Source: Intrasporangiaceae bacterium
GTDB lineage: Bacteria > Actinomycetota > Actinomycetes > Actinomycetales > Dermatophilaceae
Assembly: GCA_012838445.1 (NCBI GenBank)
Contig: DUPF01000231.1
Location: 1-55,429, forward strand
Length of the DNA: 55,429 nt
Reading direction: 5' to 3'
Below the pieces are notes generated by a model. The model was not told the DNA's origin and searched no databases. It saw only the letters and a program-made list of their open reading frames with translations. Shown here one piece after another: positions 35,073 to 43,825 of this stretch; position 1 is the stretch's first letter, and the number at the start of each line of letters is the position of its first letter. The position numbers and the translations under genes are program-made.

Positions 35073-36095
35073 ATGGCCGATCAGCGCAATCCCGCACCCT
35101 TCGCCCACACCCGGCTCCATGTCATCAGCGGCAAGGGCGGCACCGGCAAGACAACCGTCGCAGCCGCCCTGGCGATCGCGCTTGCACTGCAGGGCAAGCG
35201 GGTCCTCATCGCCGAGGTCGAGGGCCGCCAGGGCATCAGCCAGGCGTTCAACGTGCCACCGCTGGCGACGACGGAGGAGCGGATCTTCGCCGATCGCAGC
35301 GGCGGTGAGATCTACGGGATGGCCGTCGACGCCAAGGAGTCACTGCTCGAATACCTGCAGAAGTTCTACAAACTCGGCCGAGCCGGCGCGATCCTCGAGA
35401 AGGCGGGAGCGATCGACTTCGCGACGACCATCGCACCCGGGGTCCGTGACGTCCTCCTCATCGGCAAGGTCTACGAGGCGGCCGGACGCCGCACCGGCGG
35501 GCGACGCGGCGGCGGCGACCTCGTCTACGACGCCGTCGTCCTCGACGCACCCCCGACCGGCCGGGTGGCCCGCTTCCTCAACGTCAACCACGAGGTCGCC
35601 GGTGTCGCCAGGGTCGGGCCGATCAAGGCCCAGGCCGACTCGATCACCCGGATGGTCCGCCACCACACGACCGCGGTCCATCTCGTCACCCTCCTCGAGG
35701 AGATGCCGGTGCAGGAGACCATCGACGCCATCGGCGAGTTGCGTGAGGTCGGCCTGCGGGTCGGCGCCATCATCGTCAACCAGGTCCGCGACCCCCTCCT
35801 GACCGACGACGAACTGGCCATGATCTCCGACGTGACCTCCGGTCGGGAGGAACTCGTCGAATCGGTGCGTGCCGACCTGGTCAGCACCGGCGTCAAGGCG
35901 ACCAAACCGATGGTGCACGGACTGCTCGCCCAGGCCCACGATCTCGCCGACCGGGTCGCCCTCCAGGCCCAGGAGGATGCCGTCCTCGCCGGGCAGCGTC
36001 TCCCCCTGGCCCACCTGCCCGCCCTACCCGGAGGCGTCGAGGACGGCGGCCTGCGAGTCCTGGCCGACGCCCTCGTCGAGGAAGGAATCATCTGA
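35073..36095 (+). CDS. ArsA/GET3-like ATPase, first of pair
   Basis: A 340-residue P-loop ATPase with deviant Walker A ISGKGGTGKTTVAAALA, switch region LDAPPTGRVARFLNV, and an ArsA-like helical domain. Equivalent to Rv3679. With its neighbour it forms a two-subunit ATPase; in mycobacteria the Rv3679-Rv3680 pair is linked to anion/membrane-protein handling rather than arsenite export. The intergenic space upstream carries one GTATGCG-type heptamer. Overlaps the second ATPase by one base. Confidence 0.9.
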   Translation: MADQRNPAPFAHTRLHVISGKGGTGKTTVAAALAIALALQGKRVLIAEVEGRQGISQAFNVPPLATTEERIFADRSGGEIYGMAVDAKESLLEYLQKFYKLGRAGAILEKAGAIDFATTIAPGVRDVLLIGKVYEAAGRRTGGRRGGGDLVYDAVVLDAPPTGRVARFLNVNHEVAGVARVGPIKAQADSITRMVRHHTTAVHLVTLLEEMPVQETIDAIGELREVGLRVGAIIVNQVRDPLLTDDELAMISDVTSGREELVESVRADLVSTGVKATKPMVHGLLAQAHDLADRVALQAQEDAVLAGQRLPLAHLPALPGGVEDGGLRVLADALVEEGII

Positions 36096-37276
36096 TGACC
36101 ACCCAGCCCGACGTCCGACCGCTGCGGGTCGACGACCTCCTCCAGAACCCGAGCACCGGCATCATCGTCTGCTGCGGCTCCGGTGGGGTCGGCAAGACGA
36201 CGACCGCCGCCGCGCTCGGCGTCCGCGCCGCCGAGATGGGCCGCAACGTCGTCGTCCTGACGATCGACCCGGCCCGGCGCCTGGCCCAGTCGCTAGGCCT
36301 GAGCGAACTCGACAACACCCCCCGTCCGGTCCTCGGCATCGACACCGCCGCCGGCGGATCGCTCGAGGCGATGATGCTCGACATGAAGCGGACCTTCGAC
36401 GAGGTCGTCCTCAACCACTCCACCCCGGAGAAGGCCGAGCAGATCCTCGCCAACCCCTTCTACCAGGCCCTGTCGAGTTCCTTCGCCGGGACTCAGGAGT
36501 ACATGGCGATGGAGAAACTCTCCCAACTCAGCGCCCAGGCCGCCGAGGAAGGCACCTGGGACCTCATCGTCGTCGACACCCCACCGTCGCGTTCCGCGCT
36601 CGACTTCCTCGACGCGCCCAAGCGGCTCGGTTCCTTCCTCGACGGACGGTTCATCCGCCTGCTCATGGCTCCGGCGCGGGCGGGGGGACGGGCCTACCTG
36701 AAGGTCCTCACCGGCGGCATCACCATGGCGACTGCTGTGATGTCCAAACTACTCGGCGGCCAGATGCTCCAGGACGTGCAGACCTTCGTCGCCGCCCTCG
36801 ACACGATGTTCGGCGGGTTCCGGCAGCGCGCAGAGCAGACGTATGCGCTGCTCAAGGACTCCCGGACCGCTTTCGTCGTCGTCGCCGCACCCGAGCGGGA
36901 CGCGCTGCGGGAGGCGTCCTACTTCGTCGACCGGCTCGACCAGGAGCACATGCCGCTGGCCGGGGTCATCGTCAACCGGGTGCAACGGCTCGCCGCCCGC
37001 GGCCTGACCGCGGCCCGGGCCGATGCTGCCGCCGAGGCCCTCGGCGAAGCGAGCCAGGCGGGCACCGGGTCAGCGACCGCGGCCCTGACCGAGGGGCTAC
37101 TCCGAGTGCACGCCGACCTGGCCGAGACCGCCGAACGCCACCACGGGCATACCGCCCGGTTCACGGCCGGACATCCCGGGATCCCGCTGACCGAGGTGCC
37201 GGCAGCGGCCCAGGACATCCACGACCTCGACGGGTTGCGCGAGATCGGCCGAGCGCTCGCGACGCCGGGTTCCTGA
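36095..37276 (+). CDS. ArsA/GET3-like ATPase, second of pair
   Basis: A 393-residue homologue of Rv3680. Deviant Walker A CCGSGGVGKTTTAAALG, signature TIDPARRLAQSLGL, switch VVDTPPSRSALDFLDAP. The TGATG overlap with the first ATPase gene implies coupled translation and equal dosage, matching a heterodimer. Its 3' end faces whiB with a gap of 25 bp. Confidence 0.9.
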   Translation: MTTQPDVRPLRVDDLLQNPSTGIIVCCGSGGVGKTTTAAALGVRAAEMGRNVVVLTIDPARRLAQSLGLSELDNTPRPVLGIDTAAGGSLEAMMLDMKRTFDEVVLNHSTPEKAEQILANPFYQALSSSFAGTQEYMAMEKLSQLSAQAAEEGTWDLIVVDTPPSRSALDFLDAPKRLGSFLDGRFIRLLMAPARAGGRAYLKVLTGGITMATAVMSKLLGGQMLQDVQTFVAALDTMFGGFRQRAEQTYALLKDSRTAFVVVAAPERDALREASYFVDRLDQEHMPLAGVIVNRVQRLAARGLTAARADAAAEALGEASQAGTGSATAALTEGLLRVHADLAETAERHHGHTARFTAGHPGIPLTEVPAAAQDIHDLDGLREIGRALATPGS

Positions 37277-37301
37277 CCGCTCGACGTCACGGACCCCTGA
37301 C

Positions 37302-37664
37302 TCAGCCGACCTGGCTGGCGCTGAACTCGGTCGCACCGGCGGCGCGCATCGCCTGCAGCAGCGCCGCCCAGTCGGTGACGTCCGGTCGGGCCCGCAGCAG
37401 GGCCCGCCGCTCCCGCTCGGTCATCCCACCCCAGACCCCGAACGGGGTCCGGTTGTCCAGAGCGTCCGCGAGGCACTCGGCGACCACCGGGCACCCCTTG
37501 CACATCGCCTTGGCCAACCGCTGCTCCTTGCCCTGGACGAACAACGCATCCGGGTCCTGCCCGGCGCACTGGCCCTGGGCGGCCCAGTCCCGGACCCAGG
37601 TGGTCTCGGGGTGCGGCGAAGTCACGGCATGGGCGGGGAGACTGCGGAACGGAACCAGTGTCAT
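37302..37664 (-). CDS. WhiB-family Fe-S transcription factor (WhiB4 position)
   Basis: A 120-residue protein with the four cluster ligands Cys33, Cys55, Cys58 and Cys64 (C-x21-C-x2-C-x5-C) and the beta-turn GVWGG, followed by a basic DNA-binding segment (TERERRALLRARP). WhiB proteins are redox- or NO-responsive regulators. Position between the ArsA pair and the PBP matches whiB4 of mycobacteria. Possible -35/-10 (TTGTAT, 17 bases, CACACT) on the minus strand lies upstream. Confidence 0.93.
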   Translation of the reverse strand: MTLVPFRSLPAHAVTSPHPETTWVRDWAAQGQCAGQDPDALFVQGKEQRLAKAMCKGCPVVAECLADALDNRTPFGVWGGMTERERRALLRARPDVTDWAALLQAMRAAGATEFSASQVG

Positions 37665-37864
37665 CGGCTAGGCGGTCCTTGATCTGATCGCGGCTCCTTG
37701 TGGGGGCCGGTGTGAACAGGCGTGCATCCGCAGTGTGCGACGAATCTCGTGTGAATACAAGAGGCCCGTTCGGTCAAGTTTTCGGTATCATGCCGGCCCG
37801 GCGTCGACCCCGCTTCTCGTGCGGCTGCGCGCACCTGTCAGGATGACCCGTTACCCTTGCCCCC

Positions 37865-40267
37865 ATGCAGGGCCGCGCCGAGAGTCTTCCCCAGGTGCTC
37901 AGACTTCTGAGCGCCTTCGTTGTCACCGCAGTCGCCATGGGCATCCTCATGGCCGGTCTCCTCATGCCCGGGGCGTATGCCACCGGTGCCGCAGCCAACT
38001 CGGGGATCGCCGCGTTCGAGGATCTCCCGAGTGACTTCAAGGCTCCGCTGCTCTCGCAGCAGTCGACGATCCTCGACGTCAACGGTGGTGTGATCGCCAC
38101 CCCCTATGACGAGAACCGCATCATCATCTCCCTCGACAAGGTCTCGCCGGTGATGAAGGAGGCGATCATCGCGATCGAGGACTCTCGCTTCTACGAGCAC
38201 AACGGGCTCGACCTGCGAGGGTTGACGCGAGCAGTCGTCTCGAACATCCAGAACGACACCGTCCAAGGCGCCTCGACGATCACCCAGCAGTACGTCAAGC
38301 TCTCCCTCGAACAGGCGGCCCTGAAGGCCGGCGACAAAGAGGGCGCGAGGAAGGCCAAGGCGCAGACCCTGGAACGCAAGATCCAGGAACTCAAGTACGC
38401 CATGACGGTCGAGAACGAGATGACCAAGGACGAGATCCTCGAGAACTACCTCAATCTGGCCTACTTCGGCGATCTGGCACACGGCATCGAGGCCGCCGCC
38501 CAGCACTACTTTTCCATTCCGGCCAGCGAACTCAACCTCGGCCAGTCCGCGCTGCTCGCGGGTCTGGTGCAAGAACCGGGCAGATCCGACCCAGTGAACT
38601 ACCCGGAGAAGGCGGAAAGACGCCGCAACATCGTCCTGGACCGGATGGAGGAACTTGGCATCATCTCGACCAAGGATGCCGACGCCTGGAAGGACATCCC
38701 CATCGCGGACATGCTCAAGGTCAAGCCTGATCAGAAGACCTGCCAGCGGGCCTCGATGCCGTTCGTCTGCCAGTTCGTCATCAACTGGCTGCTCCAACAG
38801 CCTGAGCTTGGCGCGAACTTCGAAGAGCGCAGGCAGAACGTCTACAACAATGGCCTGACCATCAAGACGACCTTCGACCCGGCTGTCTACGAGACGGTGA
38901 TGCGGCACCTGACCGAGACCGTCCCGATCGGTGACCCGACCGAGGTGGGCGCAGCGGCCGCGGTTGTCGAGCCGGGCACCGGGAAGATCGTGGCCTTCGG
39001 GCAGACCTCGACGTACGGCAACGACACCGGCACGTTCGGCATCACCGAGGTGAACTGGAGTGTCGATCAGAAGTACGGTCAGTCCGGCGGTTTCCAGATC
39101 GGTTCGACGGCGAAGATCTACTCGGTCGTGCGGGCCCTCGAGGAGGGGATGGGACTGGAGACCACCGTTAACGCTCGCCGCTACACCACCAGCCAGGGGG
39201 CCCAGTTCTTCGCCAGCGAATCGGTTGATGACTGTGGCCCGCAGGACCCGATCCCGCCGGTCCGAAACTCCGAGGGCAACGTTGGCGGCGACATGTCGTT
39301 CCGCCGTGCGGTGGCCCGGTCGGTCAACACGGCGTTCATTCCTCTCGTGTTGTCCAAGGTCGGCGTCTGTGACACGCAGAAGACAATGGCGAAGATGGGA
39401 CTGCACAAATCCAGTGGAGCGCCGATCGACCCCTACCTGTCCGAGGTCACCCTCGGCTCCGGTGAGAGTTCCCCGATGACCGTGGCGTTGTCCTTCGCCA
39501 CCCTTGCCTCAGGTGGCAAATACTGCGAGCCCTACCCGGTGACCGAGGTGACGAACACTAAGGGCGAGGTGCTCATGGCACCCGAGCCGTCTTGCGAGCA
39601 GGTCGTCGAGCCGGAGATCGCCGCAAGCGCCAACGATCTGCTGCGCAGCGTCATGCAGCCAGGCGGCACCGGCTCAGCCTTCCCGCTTGCCGGTGGCCGT
39701 GAGTCAGCCGGCAAGACGGGGACCACGGACAGCTTCGTCCAGTCGTGGTTCGCTGGCTACACCCCCCAGTTGTCCACGGCGGTCTATGTCGGTCGTCCCG
39801 ACTCCAACACCAAGTCGATGCGGCACATCCGGATCGGCGGACGCTACTACGACCGAGTCTACGGCGGCACCATCGCAGGCCCGTTGTGGAAGCGCATCAT
39901 GGACGACACTCTCGAGGGCAAGGAAAAGGTCAAGTTCGAGCGCCCGAGCAGAGAGTCGGCCAAGGGCAAGAGCGTCCCGGTCCCCAATGTTGCCGGACGG
40001 AGTGTGAACGAGGCCCGCAGGCTCCTTGCGAAGGCTGGCTTCGACGGTCACGTGGTCCAAGTCAACCACCGTGCCCCGAAGGGTGCAGTGCTGGGCACAC
40101 GCCCGACGGGCTCGGCACCGTGGGGCAGCTCGGTCGCCATCCTGGTCTCTGCGGGGTACACCCCGCCACGCCCACCGGCGCAGACCTCGACCTCGGATGC
40201 GCCGGAGAGCCCACCAGCGAACGAACCACCCCCGAACGCACCCCCGCCCGGCGGCGACGACGACTAG
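37865..40267 (+). CDS. bifunctional penicillin-binding protein with PASTA domain
   Basis: An 800-residue class A PBP (PonA2 position). N-terminal membrane anchor residues 13-40; GT51 transglycosylase with EDSRFYEHNG (105-114) and QGASTITQQYVK; transpeptidase with STAK (Ser414), SVN (486-488) and KTG (617-619); one PASTA domain at about 703-763; Pro/Asp-rich tail. It polymerises and cross-links peptidoglycan. ATG start; expression may be driven from the AT-richer segment ending TATCAT upstream. The gene appears less GC-biased than its neighbours. Confidence 0.95.
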   Translation: MQGRAESLPQVLRLLSAFVVTAVAMGILMAGLLMPGAYATGAAANSGIAAFEDLPSDFKAPLLSQQSTILDVNGGVIATPYDENRIIISLDKVSPVMKEAIIAIEDSRFYEHNGLDLRGLTRAVVSNIQNDTVQGASTITQQYVKLSLEQAALKAGDKEGARKAKAQTLERKIQELKYAMTVENEMTKDEILENYLNLAYFGDLAHGIEAAAQHYFSIPASELNLGQSALLAGLVQEPGRSDPVNYPEKAERRRNIVLDRMEELGIISTKDADAWKDIPIADMLKVKPDQKTCQRASMPFVCQFVINWLLQQPELGANFEERRQNVYNNGLTIKTTFDPAVYETVMRHLTETVPIGDPTEVGAAAAVVEPGTGKIVAFGQTSTYGNDTGTFGITEVNWSVDQKYGQSGGFQIGSTAKIYSVVRALEEGMGLETTVNARRYTTSQGAQFFASESVDDCGPQDPIPPVRNSEGNVGGDMSFRRAVARSVNTAFIPLVLSKVGVCDTQKTMAKMGLHKSSGAPIDPYLSEVTLGSGESSPMTVALSFATLASGGKYCEPYPVTEVTNTKGEVLMAPEPSCEQVVEPEIAASANDLLRSVMQPGGTGSAFPLAGGRESAGKTGTTDSFVQSWFAGYTPQLSTAVYVGRPDSNTKSMRHIRIGGRYYDRVYGGTIAGPLWKRIMDDTLEGKEKVKFERPSRESAKGKSVPVPNVAGRSVNEARRLLAKAGFDGHVVQVNHRAPKGAVLGTRPTGSAPWGSSVAILVSAGYTPPRPPAQTSTSDAPESPPANEPPPNAPPPGGDDD

Positions 40268-40367
40268 TTCGCGGCGGGACCCAGGTCGCCGAAGGGACGG
40301 GCGCGTCCGTGGCCATCCCCGAAGGTGGGGAAACGGTCGAAATCGTGCCCGGATCCCGACGGATCGC

Positions 40368-40383
40368 CCACCCTCGCGGGTGG
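40368..40383. terminator. weak hairpin between the PBP and yqeY-like genes
   Basis: CCACCC-TCGC-GGGTGG forms a short GC stem 10 bp before the yqeY-like stop and about 100 bp after the PBP stop, between convergent genes. Only six base pairs, so weak support. Confidence 0.3.
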
Positions 40384-40393
40384 CTGGGCCGAC

Positions 40394-40858
40394 TCAGCGC
40401 CCCTGGAGCGCAGCCTTGACGAGGGCCGCCACGCGGCCACCGTCGGCACGTCCGGCAACCGCACCCTGGGCTGCCTTCATGACCTGGCCCATGTGCTGCA
40501 TGCCGGTGGCCCCGGTCTGGTCGATCGCGGCCGCCACGAGGTCCCGCAGCGCGGCATCGTCGAGTTGCTGCGGCAGGTAGGTCTCCAGGATCGCGAACTC
40601 CGCCTCCTCCTGGGCGGCGAGTTCGCTGCGGCCCGCATCGGTGTACGCACCGGCAGCCTCCTGGCGCTTCTTGGCCTCCTTGGCGATGACCTTGAGCACC
40701 TCGTCGTCGTCGAGGTCGCGGTGCTCGGCGCCGGCCACCTCCGCGGTCGTGATCGCGGTCAGGACCATGCGCAGGGTTCCGGCCCGGGTCTTGTCCTGGG
40801 CGCGCATCGCGTCATGCAGGTCGGCCTGGACCTGCGCCTTGAGGGACTGAGTGCTCAT
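40394..40858 (-). CDS. GatB/YqeY domain-containing protein
   Basis: A 154-residue all-helical YqeY protein (MSTQSLKAQVQADLHDAMRAQD...RMVLTAIT; KEAKKRQEAAGAY; ILETYLPQQL; GATGMQHMGQVMKA). The domain resembles the tRNA-binding tail of GatB, but free-standing members have no firmly assigned role. ATG 40858 follows GGGAGA at 8 bases; the track start is too early. Confidence 0.92.
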   Translation of the reverse strand: MSTQSLKAQVQADLHDAMRAQDKTRAGTLRMVLTAITTAEVAGAEHRDLDDDEVLKVIAKEAKKRQEAAGAYTDAGRSELAAQEEAEFAILETYLPQQLDDAALRDLVAAAIDQTGATGMQHMGQVMKAAQGAVAGRADGGRVAALVKAALQGR

Positions 40859-40979
40859 GGCTCCAGTCTCCCACCCGGGGCAAGGCGTTATCGGGCGGAG
40901 CCGCGCTCGGGTGCGCACCGCATACCCATCAGGATCGTGAAGATTCGGCAGACCCGCGGACGGGTGGGACACTGGCCCG

Positions 40980-41990
40980 GTGAGTCCTCTTGCCACCCTT
41001 GCTGCCTCGGCCGGGGTCCTCGCGGCGGTCGGTGCGGCCGGATTGGGGTATGCGGGGGTCATCGAGCGGAACTGGTTCGCCTTGCGGGAGTTCGAGATCC
41101 CGGTCCTGCCGGCAGGGGCCCGGCCGGTGCGGATCCTCCAGGTCAGCGACCTGCATTTCGTGCCGGGTCAGGAGCGCAAGGCGCGGTGGGTGCGCGGTCT
41201 GGCGCGCCTGGAGCCGGATCTCGTCATCAACTCCGGCGACAACCTCAGTCACATGTCGGCGGTCCCGCCGGTGCTGCGGGCGCTGGAGCCGCTCATGGAG
41301 TTCCCGGGTGTTTTCGTCCTCGGGTCGAACGACATCTATGCCCCGCACCTGAAGAACCCGGCGAAGTACCTGACCCGGAGTTTCGGGGAGTTGCGCGACG
41401 ACCGTCCGCTGCTGCCGGTCGAGGACCTCACCGACGGAATGCGCTCCGGCGGCTGGCTGGACCTGAACAACGTCCGACAGTTGATCGAGGTCGCAGGACT
41501 GCCTCTCGAATTCGTCGGGGTGGACGACCCGCACATTCAGCGGGATCGGTATGAGCACGTCGCCGGGCCGGCCTCCGCCGACGCCGCGGTGACGATCGGT
41601 CTGACCCACGCGCCCTACCAGCGGGTGCTCGACGCGATGACGGCCGACGGTGCCGATCTTGTCGTCGCCGGCCACACACACGGCGGGCAGTTGGCGCTGC
41701 CCCGCTTCGGTGCCGTCGTGACCAACTGCGATCTCGACCGGCGCCGGGCCAAGGGTCTGTCGCGGTGGTGGCCCGGGGCGGGGGTGCACCCGATCGCGCG
41801 GGACCACCCCGACGGTCAGGATGGGATCTCCCCAGTGAGCCCGTGGCAGTCGCGCGCCTCCGATGAGCCGACGCCCCCGGACGCAGCCTGGCTGCACGTG
41901 TCCGCGGGCCTGGGCACCTCCCGGTTCGCGCCGGTGCGTTTCGCCTGCCGCCCCGAGGCCTCGCTGCTCACGCTCGTCCCGCGGGCCTGA
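40980..41990 (+). CDS. membrane-anchored metallophosphoesterase
   Basis: A 336-residue calcineurin-like phosphoesterase (Rv3683 position) with an N-terminal hydrophobic helix (residues 4-26). Metal ligands lie in VSDLHFVPG, NSGDNL, GSNDIY (GNHD equivalent with Ser for Asn), LTHAPY and GHTHGGQ. Substrate unknown; relatives act on phospholipid or nucleotide phosphodiesters. GTG start. The insertion between residues about 95 and 175 is acidic. A 34-bp palindrome follows after 4 bp. Confidence 0.9.
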   Translation: MSPLATLAASAGVLAAVGAAGLGYAGVIERNWFALREFEIPVLPAGARPVRILQVSDLHFVPGQERKARWVRGLARLEPDLVINSGDNLSHMSAVPPVLRALEPLMEFPGVFVLGSNDIYAPHLKNPAKYLTRSFGELRDDRPLLPVEDLTDGMRSGGWLDLNNVRQLIEVAGLPLEFVGVDDPHIQRDRYEHVAGPASADAAVTIGLTHAPYQRVLDAMTADGADLVVAGHTHGGQLALPRFGAVVTNCDLDRRRAKGLSRWWPGAGVHPIARDHPDGQDGISPVSPWQSRASDEPTPPDAAWLHVSAGLGTSRFAPVRFACRPEASLLTLVPRA

Positions 41991-41994
41991 CCCT

Positions 41995-42028
41995 CCGCCA
42001 CTTCTTCGCGATTGCGAAGAAATGGCGG
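41995..42028. repeat. 34-bp palindrome, family A, second copy
   Basis: Same outer CCGCCA/TGGCGG and inner TTCGCGAT/GCGAA cores as the element at 15721. Fifteen of 17 arm positions pair exactly, plus one G-T. It starts 4 bp after the metallophosphoesterase stop and precedes the tRNA gene by about 175 bp, so termination before the tRNA promoter is a plausible job. Confidence 0.7.
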
Positions 42029-42204
42029 CGATCCGTGCTGCGGAGACCGATCCGCGACGATGCCGGCCTCGGCACCCCTGCTGCGCCGGTGATCCCTGTC
42101 GGGCCGACCGACTGGTGAGCCGGGCGAGATACCGATTTCAGGGACCGTGGCGGCGTCGGTTATCCTCGGATGTCGCCGCCTCTCGGGGCGGCGGTCGACA
42201 GCCA

Positions 42205-42282
<78 letters not shown>

Positions 42283-42293
42283 CAGAAAACAGG

Positions 42294-42325
42294 CCCCCTG
42301 ATCAGCGGAAACGCGGTCAGGGGCT
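42294..42325 (+). terminator. tRNA-Pro terminator hairpin
   Basis: CCCCTGA pairs with TCAGGGG, and the loop contains GCG-GAAA-CGC, a GNRA tetraloop stem. It starts 12 bases after the tRNA 3' end. Confidence 0.65.
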
Positions 42326-42393
42326 GTGTCATCTCCGCGGCCTGGGCAACTCTCGGACAGAGCCGCGGCAGGAGCCCGGGTAGCCTGACCGGC

Positions 42394-42828
42394 ATGGCAG
42401 AACACGTCGTCGCGGTCGCTGCGATCGTCGCTGACGGCCGAGCGCTGCTGGCCCATCGGCACCCCGATCGGGAGTGGTATCCCGACTGCTGGGATCTCGT
42501 CGGCGGCCACATCGACCCCGGCGAGAGGCCCGTCGACGCCCTCCGGCGGGAGTGTCGGGAGGAGCTCGGGATCGAGGTCCAGGACCCGATCGCCGTGCCG
42601 ATGCCGTCCTCCGATCCGGCGGTGGAGGTCCACGGCTTCGTCGTCTCCTCCTGGTCCGGCACGCCGACCAACCTCGCCCCGGACGAGCACGACGATCTGC
42701 GGTGGTTCGGACCCGACGAACTCGACTCCCTCCGGCTGGCCGATCCGGCGATCCTGCCCGTCCTGACGCGAGTGCTCCGGGCGCAGGTCGGCACGGACCC
42801 CTCCCGAATCCCCTTGGACGGCGGATAG
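42394..42828 (+). CDS. Nudix hydrolase (MutT-like)
   Basis: A compact 144-residue Nudix protein with a perfect Nudix box, GGHIDPGERPVDALRREC followed by REELGI. It has the size and layout of MutT/8-oxo-dGTPase-like enzymes, but the substrate is not determined. Start ATG 42394; the preceding ORF frame is the tRNA region. Followed by the AhpD-like gene in the same direction. Confidence 0.88.
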   Translation: MAEHVVAVAAIVADGRALLAHRHPDREWYPDCWDLVGGHIDPGERPVDALRRECREELGIEVQDPIAVPMPSSDPAVEVHGFVVSSWSGTPTNLAPDEHDDLRWFGPDELDSLRLADPAILPVLTRVLRAQVGTDPSRIPLDGG

Positions 42829-42917
42829 GTTCGACATCGGGATCCGCACCTCCCGTCTTGTCGGAAGCACCCGAGACCGACGGCTGCCCGCGCACCCGTC
42901 GCAGGAGGATGGACACC

Positions 42918-43256
42918 ATGACCGAACCGATGTACCCCCAGGGCAGCGAGAAGATCTCCACCCGCCGCAAGGAACTCGCCCCCAAGCAGCACGAGGCGTT
43001 CGAGGCGTTCAGCACGGCGGTCTTCGCCGATGGTGAACTCGACTCCCGCACCAAGCAACTCATCGCGGTCGCCGTCGCCCACACGACGCAGTGCCCCTAC
43101 TGCATCCAGGGCCACACCGCGATCGCCAAGCGCAAGGGTGCCAGCGAGGAGCAGATCATGGAGGCCATCTGGGTCGCCGCCGAGATGCGGGCCGGGGCGG
43201 CCTTCGCCCACGCGACCCTGGCGGTGAACACGCTGCAGCACATGGGCCAGCACTGA
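42918..43256 (+). CDS. carboxymuconolactone decarboxylase / AhpD-like protein
   Basis: A 112-residue CMD-fold protein with redox motif CPYCIQGH (CxxC plus downstream His), typical of AhpD-like alkylhydroperoxidases. AGGAGG lies 9 bases before ATG 42918. Encoded with a DUF488 protein 8 bp downstream, probably one transcript. Physiological reductant and substrate unknown. Confidence 0.9.
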   Translation: MTEPMYPQGSEKISTRRKELAPKQHEAFEAFSTAVFADGELDSRTKQLIAVAVAHTTQCPYCIQGHTAIAKRKGASEEQIMEAIWVAAEMRAGAAFAHATLAVNTLQHMGQH

Positions 43257-43264
43257 GCCGCGGG

Positions 43265-43825
43265 ATGTCGTCAGCCTCGAGCGACCAGATCTGGACGATC
43301 GGTCACTGGGTATGCGCGGAGCAGGTCTTCCTGGACACGTTGCGGGGCGCGGATATCGAGATGGTCGTCGACGTGCGGGCCCAGCCCGGCTCGCGCCGCA
43401 GTCCGCAGTTCAGTAGGGACGCGATGCCGACGTGGTTGGGTGAGGCGGGGATCGCATACCGTCACATCGGCGAACTCGCCGGACGTCGACCGAAGCAGCC
43501 GGACGCTCCCCCATTGGTGAACGCGGGCTGGCAGAACGCGAGTTTCAAGAACTACGCGGACTACACCCTCAGCGACGACTACCGGGCCGGCGTCGAGGAA
43601 CTGACCTCCTTGGCCCGAGAGCGCAACGTCGCCATCATGTGCGGCGAGCCGATGCCGTGGCGGTGCCACCGCGCCCTCATCGCGAGCACCCTGACCGCGC
43701 AGGGGTGGACCGTGTGGCACCTGTCGACGACCGCCAAACCCCGTCGGCACGAACTCGGCGCGTGGGGTGCCACACCGCTGGTGGCACCCGACGGCACCGT
43801 CACCTACCCGCTGCCGGACGAGTGA
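43265..43825 (+). CDS. DUF488 domain-containing protein
   Basis: A 186-residue DUF488 protein. Conserved patterns TIGHWVCAEQVFLDTLRGADIEMVVDVRAQPGSR near the N-terminus (in sections), FKNYADYTLSDDYRAG in the middle, and the Cys site MCGEPMPWRCHRALIA. Function not established. Its last 26 bases overlap the convergent deaminase gene tail to tail. Confidence 0.88.
   Translation: MSSASSDQIWTIGHWVCAEQVFLDTLRGADIEMVVDVRAQPGSRRSPQFSRDAMPTWLGEAGIAYRHIGELAGRRPKQPDAPPLVNAGWQNASFKNYADYTLSDDYRAGVEELTSLARERNVAIMCGEPMPWRCHRALIASTLTAQGWTVWHLSTTAKPRRHELGAWGATPLVAPDGTVTYPLPDE

Noticed and set aside
35073-37276. Arsenite efflux operon (arsA)
   Set aside because: No arsB, arsR or arsD nearby; position matches the mycobacterial Rv3679-Rv3680 pair, not arsenic resistance.
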